NCBI RefSeq assembly: GCF_000427965.1
Contig: NZ_ATZA01000011.1
Span: 1 to 64,000, forward strand
Source of the DNA: Olivibacter sitiensis DSM 17696
GTDB taxonomy: Bacteria > Bacteroidota > Bacteroidia > Sphingobacteriales > Sphingobacteriaceae
Length of the DNA: 64,000 bases
Direction: 5' to 3'
Shown here: piece after piece, positions 54,139 to 62,301 of the stretch
How positions within the stretch are numbered: the first letter of the stretch is position 1
How the letters are laid out: every line of letters starts with the position of its first letter
The notes under the pieces: model-generated
Databases searched by the model: none
Told to the model about the DNA's origin: nothing
The model's input: the letters and a program-made list of their open reading frames with translations, nothing else
Made by a program: the position numbers and the translations under genes

Positions 54139-56511
54139 AATACTCTGTTTTACCGCATTGCCAAAGACATAGCCCGTACCAAAATTGTACCCAGACAGAT
54201 ACGGAAAATTCCCTACTGCTGCATCGTTCCCCGTCTGACTATAACTCAGTCTCAATTTCAAATCGTTTACAAATGGCAACCCCGTTTTGATAAATTCTTC
54301 TTCACTGAGTCGCCAACCAGCAGAGATACTCGGGAAAATACCCCTTCTGGAATCTTTATTAAACTTTGCAGATTCGTCAATCCGTATTGTACTTTCTAGC
54401 AAATACTTTCCCAAGAAGCTATAATTCAGCCTGCCAACGTAACTGGCTCTTCCCATTTCAGCGGCGCTTCCGTCTGCCCGCTGAACGGCCACACCGCCCG
54501 CAAACAGGTAATCTACTGTGGATGTAAGGTAATTTTCCCTTCCTGCCAATATATTGTCTGAATAATAATCTATAACTTCATATAAAGCCATAGCTGAAAG
54601 GTGGTGATCGACCGCTATTTCGCGATCAAAATTTACGTAAAATTGCCCCGTCAACACACGACTCCTATTATCCCTATGTGTCAGTTTGGGGCTATTACCC
54701 GATCCTGCAAGAGTATAAATGTCACTCTCGTGATTATAAGTCCAAGTATCAACCAATCTTTCGAATACCTTTTGGAAAGTATAGTCCTGCCGATAATTGC
54801 CCAACGCTTTTAGGGAAAGTCCTTTGACATATGGCACCTGATATTGAAGGGACACATTGCCAGTCAAGTACTGCGTATTCGTTTTGCGGTAACCTGAGAT
54901 TTCACTGTTTGACGTGACGTGTACGCCTCCCGTACCACTGCCATTTGCATATGGAATCTTGGTGGGATCGGGCAAACTTGATGGATAATAGGGCTCAGTA
55001 TTCCAAAAATCCTGCCACACAGAGCTTTCACGTTCATCGCTTCTCCAAGGAAAATCACGGTCACTAATGATAGAGGCTAAATCGATCTGCAGTTTCAGTC
55101 CGTTAGAAATATTCGCATCTACATTGGAACGTATATTATATCGCTTATATTCACCTCCATTATGTTTAAACATAGATTCTTGATCCAAGAAACCCAAGAA
55201 TCCATAATAATTCACTTTTCCACTGCCGCCTTTCACCGACAGGTTATATTGCTGCTGAGGAGCATATTTACGAGCTACTTCTTTCAACCAATTTGTATTT
55301 GCATAATCTGGATTAGTTCCAGCGTAAAATAATTCCACTTCCTCTTGGGTAAAACGAGCGGTTTCTTCCGGTTTACCAGACTGCAAATGCTCTTCGCGAA
55401 TTAATTCCGCATTCTGACCAGAGCTCGCTGGTTTCAACATATTTGTTACAGACTGAAAAGTTGCTCCTTGATTGAACATAATAGTAGGAGCAGTTTCGCT
55501 GCCTCGCTTTGTAGTAACCAAGATGACGCCATTTCCAGCCCTCGATCCATATACAGCTGCCGAAGCATCCTTTAAAAAGGTAATGCTCTCGATTTCGTTT
55601 TGGTCCAAGGCATTCATATTCCCTTCCACATTGTCAATCAAGATCAGCGGGGCACCAAATCCTCTGATATTCAATGAAGAAGCATCACCACCAGGTAAGC
55701 CCGAACTTTGAACAGCGACGAGACCAGGTACACGACCGGCTAACATATTTGAAACTTGAGCTATGGGAGTTTTAGTAAGCTCATCACTGTTTACCATAGC
55801 TACGGAACCAGTTACAGAAGCCTTTTTCTGCGTTCCATAGCCTACTACCACTACTTCGTCCAACCCTGCATTGACTTTTTCCATTTGGATATCCATAGTC
55901 GATTGCGTAATTCGAATTCGAAGTTCTTTATACCCTATATTTCTGAAAATCAAAGTATCGCCATTATTTGCCGCTATGCTATACTTTCCCTCGGTATCAG
56001 TAGAAGTGCCTCTTGAAGTTCCTTCAACCAAGACTGAAACACCTGGGAGGGGACCCTCCAAATCTTTTACCACACCAAACACTATATCCTGTATCATTGG
56101 CTTAGCCATCACGTCCTTATTCAGCTGGTGCTGATACTGAATGATAATAGCTTTATCCTTTAACACATACTTAAATGGTTGTCCCGAAAATATAATGGGC
56201 AAGGCCTCCTTTATAGGTACATTCCTTAAATCGACTGTTATGGGCTTTGCTTGTTTCATATAATCTGCCTTGTAGAAAAAAGAGTAATTGGTTTGCTTAC
56301 GCAATTGTTGGATAACATCCTCAAGGTGCCCGTCCCTCATGGATATAGATATTTCTTGAGAAAGGGCCGCAGCGTACATCTGTATGAAAAATATACAGAC
56401 CAAAATAGTTGTCAGATTCATGGTTAGGAAAAATCGCTGTATAGGTTTATTCCAAGAAAAATAAGGCAGACAATACACCCTACTTTTTCCTATTGGAAAA
56501 AATACTTTCAT
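54112..56511 (-). pseudogene. SusC-family transporter truncated at its 3' end by IS110
   Basis: The frame encodes about 790 SusC residues and then a few from the IS end (VSLNSEG) before stopping. It has an N-terminal signal segment (MNLTTILVCIFFIQMYAAALS), STN domain (about 55-120), carboxypeptidase-regulatory-like domain (about 140-215), plug (EVVVVGYGTQKKASVTGSV, APLILIDNVEGN, ITFLKDASAAVYGSRAGNG) and most of the barrel, to FGTGYVFGNAVKQS. About 200-250 C-terminal residues, including the terminal barrel strand, are missing, so it is unlikely to insert in the outer membrane. Gene remainder ends near 54138. Confidence 0.9.
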
Positions 56512-56579
56512 ATATTTGTATAATTAGGTTATTAGATAATATTGGCTATTTAATTGGTATTTTTTAAGACCTAATGTTT

Positions 56580-56611
56580 CCGAAGTGTTCGTAGCACTTC
56601 GGTTTTCTTTT
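56580..56611. promoter_or_regulatory. Hairpin with T run in the fecR-susC gap, locus 4
   Basis: CCGAAGTG (56580-56587) pairs perfectly with CACTTCGG (56595-56602) around a 7-base loop and is followed on the plus strand by TTTTCTTTT. It has the same place, loop size, GTG/CAC closing pairs and direction as the structures at 6797 and 16616, although the stem sequence differs. Confidence 0.55.
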
Positions 56612-56637
56612 ATGTAAGTCTTCTTATATGATCTGTG

Positions 56638-57825
56638 TCAGTCTATCCTTATCAACCTCCTTTCTTTTCTATTTTTCTCTTCCACTAATTTGAACTTGAT
56701 ATTACCGGCTATTTCTATCATTTCCAATAACTGCGACAATTTAACGTCTCTTGACATCTCACCGCTGAACTCATCGTTTGGCAGGCCTTTTGTATCTATC
56801 TCCACGTCATACCACCTTCCTATTTGTCTCATTAAGATGGGAAGGCTTAAATTATCAAAAACGAACATTCCGTTTTTCCAAGCTGTCACTTGATGTAGGT
56901 TGGCAGACGAAACGTTAAACATCTCTTTCTCCGCTGGTGATGTTTTATGTAAAACAGCCTGTTGCCCTGGTTTCAGTTCCTTAGCAATACCCGCTTCGGG
57001 ACGAGAGACTTTCACCTTTCCCTCAATCAATGTGGTATGAACAAAAGCCTCTTCATCATAAGCATTTACATTAAATTCCGTACCAAGAACCTCTATATTT
57101 TGATAGGGCGTATTCACAATAAAAGGGACAGGTGTTCCCATATGCCTGTGTTTTTTCACGTCAAAATAAGCCTCTCCCCTCAATTCCACAGACCTAGCTT
57201 CTTTCCCAGAAAAATAGGAAGAAAATTTTATGGACGACCCTGCGTTCAACCATACCAACGTTCCGTCTGGTAGCGTTACCTGATATTGCCCTCCTTTGGG
57301 CGTTCTGATTTCATTTTTAAGGTTTTGTTCAACATTGTTTTCTTTTAACTTATCGTTGCTTACAGCGTAATATAATTGTCCACTTGTTTTTTTCTCTATT
57401 GTTGAAGTACCTTGTTTAATCACAGCACCTTTCGCTAAACTATCTAATGAGATTATACTTCCGTCAGCCAGAATAAGCTCTGCCGTATTACCTCCCGGCT
57501 CGACATCCAGCACATCACTCATAGCTATTTTGTCATCCTGTCTTACAATTATCGAGAACAGCGAGCCTATTACCAATACCAACAAAATAACTGCGGCAAG
57601 GCCGTACCAAATCTTATGCACAGCATGACTCTTCCTCTTTACGTTCAGTTTCAGCTCTTTTTTAGCATCTTGCATTATAGATTGTACGTCTATATCGTGA
57701 TATAGTTCGTTATCTTTTTGATTCAAATAGGAATCAATCCAACTTTCGAGCAAGGCAATTTCATCCTTAGTACATTCTCCTTTTTTATACTTGTCAAGTA
57801 ATTCTTGTGCTTTTTTGTAATGCAT
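56638..57825 (-). CDS. FecR-family anti-sigma factor
   Basis: A 395-residue regulator: cytoplasmic part 1-70, transmembrane helix about 73-93 (WYGLAAVILLVLVIGSLFSII), FecR domain (TPKGGQYQVTLPDGTLVWLN) and DUF4974 C-terminus (FVFDNLSLPILMRQIGRWYD). Upstream, where a sigma gene is usual, there is only a decayed GntR gene. The likely sigma partner is the distal gene at 49886-50536. Its SusC target is truncated, so signalling may be lost. Confidence 0.92.
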   Translation of the reverse strand: MHYKKAQELLDKYKKGECTKDEIALLESWIDSYLNQKDNELYHDIDVQSIMQDAKKELKLNVKRKSHAVHKIWYGLAAVILLVLVIGSLFSIIVRQDDKIAMSDVLDVEPGGNTAELILADGSIISLDSLAKGAVIKQGTSTIEKKTSGQLYYAVSNDKLKENNVEQNLKNEIRTPKGGQYQVTLPDGTLVWLNAGSSIKFSSYFSGKEARSVELRGEAYFDVKKHRHMGTPVPFIVNTPYQNIEVLGTEFNVNAYDEEAFVHTTLIEGKVKVSRPEAGIAKELKPGQQAVLHKTSPAEKEMFNVSSANLHQVTAWKNGMFVFDNLSLPILMRQIGRWYDVEIDTKGLPNDEFSGEMSRDVKLSQLLEMIEIAGNIKFKLVEEKNRKERRLIRID

Positions 57826-57939
57826 CGCCCTTTTTGCCTAATATCTCATCAACGTTCTTAAAATTAAGACAGTTAAATCATTCCTTTGTGTAATACGAAT
57901 AAAAAAAATAAATAATATGAATATAACGAGCGGGAATCT

Positions 57940-58130
57940 GCAGCTTTTCTCTACAGTGCCTCTAGAAATTTCAAACACATAACTAACTTCAGTGATGGAA
58001 GGAAGCATGCCCTGTTTACCTAAAAAATCTTTCCTCATCTAATCAACAATTGCATTGACCAATTGAAGATACCTAGGGATGGAGAAAGTTCATCTATCAA
58101 AATTTGATCAAAAAAATGAGGCTTTATCAT
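57940..58130 (-). pseudogene. Decayed GntR-family regulator gene
   Basis: From the ATG at 58128-58130 the frame reads MIKPHFFDQILIDELSPS, matching MTKSHLFFEQIQIDELSST of the regulator at 36180-37217. A frameshift follows; in the next frame come YLQLVNAIVD, a stop, and then LPSITEVSYVFEISRGTVEKS, again matching the intact gene. Homology ends near 57940, so the sugar-binding domain is gone. It stands upstream of the FecR gene and downstream of the rhamnose mutarotase gene. Confidence 0.75.
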
Positions 58131-58219
58131 AAGCGAAGTAATTTTTTGGCCTTCAGACAAATGTATATTTTTATTGCTATTTTCTAGATGAGATTAATTC
58201 ACATAATACCTGAGCGGTA

Positions 58220-58534
58220 TCAATCGAGATGAAACATCAGACGAAGCGGGATCGTAACAGGAGAGCCATCTACATTCGTTTCCATAATATCAGCCATATA
58301 GGCCCACCATTTCTTTACAATTGGACTCTCTCCTAAATCCTGGGATGATTTGCCTAAATTTTGTTCCTGTACAGCGAATAAAGTACCGCTTTCTTCATCC
58401 AAGAAAATAGAATAGTCACTTATTCCGCTATCTTTAAGAAGCCTACATAGTTCTGGCCAGATTTCATTGTGCCTTTTTTTGTATTCCGCCTCAAATCCTG
58501 AAACTAATTTCATTTTAAATGCGATTCTTGCCAT
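58220..58534 (-). CDS. rhaM: L-rhamnose mutarotase
   Basis: A 104-residue cytosolic protein of the RhaM/RhaU (DUF718) family. RIAFKMKLVSGFEAEYKKRHNEIWPEL at the start (of which KRHNEIWPEL carries the conserved His), then SDYSIFLDEESGTLFAVQE and a tail WWAYMADIMETN with Trp and Met typical of the family. It interconverts the alpha and beta anomers of L-rhamnose for the next catabolic step. It lies 6 bp after the GH78 gene and so shares its operon, which ties the glycosidases to rhamnose. Confidence 0.92.
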   Translation of the reverse strand: MARIAFKMKLVSGFEAEYKKRHNEIWPELCRLLKDSGISDYSIFLDEESGTLFAVQEQNLGKSSQDLGESPIVKKWWAYMADIMETNVDGSPVTIPLRLMFHLD

Positions 58535-58540
58535 AATTGC

Positions 58541-60277
58541 TTACAGTATAATTTTAATTCCCTCAGGTGCACGAAATTCAGTTTTTACTTTTCCATTCTG
58601 CTTGCTGTGTTTTACCCACAGTACACCAAGTGGCGTAGGAAAAGTACCTTCTACATATTGAAGATCCCCTAAATGTGGTTGCAATCGAATTTCTTTACAG
58701 CCAGCCGCTGTAACCTGTATTCCCAAGACATGCTCCGTCAACCAGGCAGTTGGTCCAGAAGCCCATCCGTGACAGAGGCTATGTCTATACCCTTCATAAC
58801 AATAGGCACCATAATCCCTATGAATATCTTTTTTTCCTACAGGAACCAATTCGTCTATCCTCGAAGCATTAGCTACCCAATCGAGATTAAAATCTTCCCA
58901 AAACGTAGTCGCCCCTAGGTCAAGCATGGCTCCCCAATAGCTACGAATATTATCCAAGGCCTGCTGGTAATCACCAGACTTTGCCATAGCCTGTAACATA
59001 TAATATCCGTAAAATGTCGAAAAACCATTTACACCACCAATATCTAACACCTGGTTCGTTGCCATTTTTGCAGGAATCAAGTCGGCCAATGCCATTAATG
59101 CCGCAGCTTGCTTTGAACCATTGGGATCTGGAACATATTGCTTGAGTCGATTTACAGCTTCTTCACATAACTTCGCCGTTTCCGAATCTTCTAATATTTT
59201 GGATAATTCAATCCCAGTGTTTAAGGATAGAATCATCATAGCATGTAAACCAGCGTGTACTCCCTGTTCATTTTCACTTGATGGCCAATCCAGAAATCTT
59301 GTGCCGTCGAGATGCTCCTTGTTTCCATCCACTTTAGAAACGATTAACCTAAGTAGATGTGATAGATAATGATGTTGTTCTTTGAGATAACCAAAATCTC
59401 CATGATGCATATACCAATCTCTTTGAGAGATAATCCACCACATAGAATAGGTGCTTATACCGTTCATCCAATTCGGCAAAGGCGTATTTTTTCGAGAGAA
59501 GTCCAAACTTTTAGGAACTACTTCATTGAAACCAAACACACTGTTTATAGTAGCAATCTCGGGATGCATGTCACCCACCCATACTAGTCTATCTCGCTTT
59601 ATACCATCCCAGAGATACTCCTGCATATTCAAATGCACTGTATACGCCCCTGTCTCCCAAATTCTGTTAAGCCTGTCGTCGTTACTTTTAAAGGAGCCTA
59701 AGTACGGAAGATCTCTATATGTAAAGATAGCACTGATTTCCTTTAAATGAAGTTCGGCACCTTCCTCTAAATCAATTCTAACAAACCGAAAACCTGTCTC
59801 TCCGATTTGGATCTTCCCCAACCAAGGCAACAATACGTTGAAATCTCTAATGGCATGGTCATTGGTCGCCCCTTTCTGTCCTATTTCACTCATAGCTTCA
59901 TTTGCAGACTCTCCGAAGCGTATTCTTACTTGTATGGGCTTATTTCCAGGAAACATACCTGTCACAATTTCAATTCCACCATGCAGTTCTTTACCGAAAT
60001 CAAGTAATATTGCGGCCTTTTCTCCAGCACTTTCATTTTTCAGAACACAAACCTCCGTCTGATGTAATACTGCTTGGCCGTTGCCAGGTAGAAGCAATGC
60101 ATCTTCATTTTTCACTTGTCCGACCTTAAATAATATTCGGGATGGGGTGACGAACTTTCGAGTTAAGACATCGGAGCGATTGCTGGCTTCGATTCTGAGG
60201 CCATTTCGATCCCCTTGTGCAAAAACAACGAAGATGCTTAATAACAATAGTACGCAGTTGGCAAGAATTGGTTTCAT
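58541..60277 (-). CDS. GH78-type alpha-L-rhamnosidase
   Basis: About 578 residues. Start at 60277 (MKPILANCVLLLLSIFVVFAQ) gives a signal peptide; an upstream Met at 60343 does not. An N-terminal beta-sandwich (IQVRIRFGESANEAMS) is followed by an (alpha/alpha)6 barrel with EYLWDGIKRDRLVWVGDMHPE, the place of the GH78 acid residues, and TTFWEDFNLDW and HGWASGPTAWLTEHVLGI. It is shorter than many GH78 enzymes (700-1100), lacking extra N-terminal beta domains. It should remove alpha-L-rhamnose in the periplasm. Confidence 0.88.
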   Translation of the reverse strand: MKPILANCVLLLLSIFVVFAQGDRNGLRIEASNRSDVLTRKFVTPSRILFKVGQVKNEDALLLPGNGQAVLHQTEVCVLKNESAGEKAAILLDFGKELHGGIEIVTGMFPGNKPIQVRIRFGESANEAMSEIGQKGATNDHAIRDFNVLLPWLGKIQIGETGFRFVRIDLEEGAELHLKEISAIFTYRDLPYLGSFKSNDDRLNRIWETGAYTVHLNMQEYLWDGIKRDRLVWVGDMHPEIATINSVFGFNEVVPKSLDFSRKNTPLPNWMNGISTYSMWWIISQRDWYMHHGDFGYLKEQHHYLSHLLRLIVSKVDGNKEHLDGTRFLDWPSSENEQGVHAGLHAMMILSLNTGIELSKILEDSETAKLCEEAVNRLKQYVPDPNGSKQAAALMALADLIPAKMATNQVLDIGGVNGFSTFYGYYMLQAMAKSGDYQQALDNIRSYWGAMLDLGATTFWEDFNLDWVANASRIDELVPVGKKDIHRDYGAYCYEGYRHSLCHGWASGPTAWLTEHVLGIQVTAAGCKEIRLQPHLGDLQYVEGTFPTPLGVLWVKHSKQNGKVKTEFRAPEGIKIIL

Positions 60278-60641
60278 ACATTTATAGCAATTGGTTATTA
60301 TACTACTTGAATATTGAGATGTAATACACTCAGCACCAACCAAACATATTATAATTTCATTTCAAAACCGTCATGTTCTTTCATGGACAGCATTAGATAA
60401 GGGATATGATTGCATATCATAACAGTCAAAAAGACCAACAAACAATCCATAATTGGAACCAAATTCAAAACACCAAGGCAGGCAGAGGCTAAATTAAAGC
60501 TTAGTTAGTCTTCAACATTCAGTAACAAGAAATGGGTTAACGTTGTAGTGTACTTATCGCTTTCATCATTGAACACTGCAACTCGAAATACTTATTTCAA
60601 ATTCTCAACTTCAATCTAGCATCCAATAAATTATAATGTGG
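60278..60641. other. Intergenic region between two rhamnosidase genes
   Basis: A 364-bp AT-rich stretch without a recognisable gene. TATGTTTG on the minus strand (60341-60348) matches the TAnnTTTG -7 box and would give a leader of about 58 bases for the GH78 gene at 60277. No -33 element at proper distance and no clear terminator for the upstream gene were seen. Confidence 0.45.
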
Positions 60642-62297
60642 CTAATCTTGAAATATCTCGGGATATTTTCTTATAAAATAGACTGGAGTACAGCTCCAGG
60701 CATGGCAATAACTGTTTATTGGATAAAAGTTGTATGGGGACCTATATTCATCCGCTGGGTCATAAACCTCCCAAAAAGTGTCAGCACCTTTTTCCACCAT
60801 AGCTCCCCAGTAATTTAGCATTGTTTCCTTAGCTTCATCTTTCATACCGCAATCGATCATTGCCTGCAAAAGGTAATGATATAGATAAGGTCCCCCTGGC
60901 TTTAGCGCTTCTTTATGGGCTATAAGTGTATTTACTATTTTTGCTCCCTCTTGTTTACTAACCACACCGCCCAAAATCATCCAAATTTGCGAGGCGTAAG
61001 AAATCTGCTTGTCCACACCGCTTAGAAATAGCTTGGTCTTCTTATCAAACAAGTGTTGTTTTGCTGCGGCTGACATCTTTCTTATCATCTCGGGCACTTC
61101 TGCAAGTTCATGTTCTTTTCCCAATGACTTTGCCAATTCGTAAGTTTGCTTTAATGCATAGATAGCGAGTCCTTGTATGGCTACATCTTTATGTAAACCG
61201 TCTTTCCAATCAATAAATATCCAAATTTCTTTTGCTGCTCGATCATAATCTATCAGACCTGAATGCATCAAGTATGATTTCACCAGTTCCAATTGCCTCT
61301 TGGCAACGGGCCATAGATCCAAAGCTGTTTCACGATCATTCGTATTTTTATAATAATTTCTTAAAGCCACGTTATACAGTAAGGCGTAATCAAACAGCAG
61401 CTGCCCTTCCTGGGGGTGCGGTTCTGGTCTTTCAAAGACGGTACCATGCAGGTAGCCTTCCTTATTGCTTAATGCAGCAAGTAGGTACAAACAGCGTTTT
61501 GTCAGGTTATGGTTCTTAAAAGAAAGGTCATTGGCCAAGGCTTCCAGGTATAGATCACCTATCCACAATCGCCTGTCTCGTTTGGGCCCGTCTTCATAAA
61601 CTGTTTGCATGCATTCCCTCAGGGTACGCAGACCTACACGGTCTATCTCCTTGACCAAAGGAGATGTGTTTGGGAGTAAAGAGGCCACATTTTCCGTCGC
61701 CGATGTCGTGGCCTTTATTTGCAAATCCGTTAACTTAAAGTCATAGCCAATGGATGGACTCAAAAGTTCTACTTTTACATAGCGAAAGGCTAAGCGGCGC
61801 GGGATAGTCAACGTAGAGGGAACCTCGCTGACCGTTACAATTTCGTCCTGTAGCCAGGCCCTACTTAGGCTGCCTGAATAAGGTTCAAAAGGAACTGCTA
61901 ACTCCGAGGGCACTTCTCCGAAAGTAAATTTTAGCCGCAAGGGGGCATCCGGAGTGCGGCCCCATGCGGCTAAAGAAAAAGACACATACCCTGTAAAATG
62001 CTCGCCAAAATCTACAATTACGCCCGACTGACTCTTAAATCCTCGTTGATATAGGCTGTCTACGGCTACTGATGTTTCTACCTTCCACCCTTGAAAAGCA
62101 TTTGTATCTTTTTTTAATATACCCAGTCTCACAGGCTTTATAAGGCGCTCATGGAGAACTGGCTTATTGACCCTTGCCTGATCCAACCACTTTTTTCTGG
62201 CAACAGCACCATAATCTTGTGCCAGATTAAATAACGGCAGGAAAGACAGTATTAACGAAATTGTCGTGACAACCGATATAGAAGATCCATGGTTCAT
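60642..62297 (-). CDS. GH78-related alpha-L-rhamnosidase-like protein
   Basis: A 551-residue protein with signal peptide (TISLILSFLPLFNLAQ). It has an N-terminal beta domain (LRLKFTFGEVPSEL, RRLAFRYVKVELL) and an (alpha/alpha)6 domain with QTVYEDGPKRDRRLWIGDLYLEA, which aligns with the GH78 acid-residue segment, and ADTFWEVYDPADEY with NSYCHAWSCTPVYFI near the end. The catalytic segment is reduced against the classic CPQRDERLGWTGD pattern but keeps the acidic residues. It starts 5 bp after the next upstream GH78 gene and is in the same operon. Confidence 0.82.
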   Translation of the reverse strand: MNHGSSISVVTTISLILSFLPLFNLAQDYGAVARKKWLDQARVNKPVLHERLIKPVRLGILKKDTNAFQGWKVETSVAVDSLYQRGFKSQSGVIVDFGEHFTGYVSFSLAAWGRTPDAPLRLKFTFGEVPSELAVPFEPYSGSLSRAWLQDEIVTVSEVPSTLTIPRRLAFRYVKVELLSPSIGYDFKLTDLQIKATTSATENVASLLPNTSPLVKEIDRVGLRTLRECMQTVYEDGPKRDRRLWIGDLYLEALANDLSFKNHNLTKRCLYLLAALSNKEGYLHGTVFERPEPHPQEGQLLFDYALLYNVALRNYYKNTNDRETALDLWPVAKRQLELVKSYLMHSGLIDYDRAAKEIWIFIDWKDGLHKDVAIQGLAIYALKQTYELAKSLGKEHELAEVPEMIRKMSAAAKQHLFDKKTKLFLSGVDKQISYASQIWMILGGVVSKQEGAKIVNTLIAHKEALKPGGPYLYHYLLQAMIDCGMKDEAKETMLNYWGAMVEKGADTFWEVYDPADEYRSPYNFYPINSYCHAWSCTPVYFIRKYPEIFQD

Positions 62298-62301
62298 GAG
62301 G

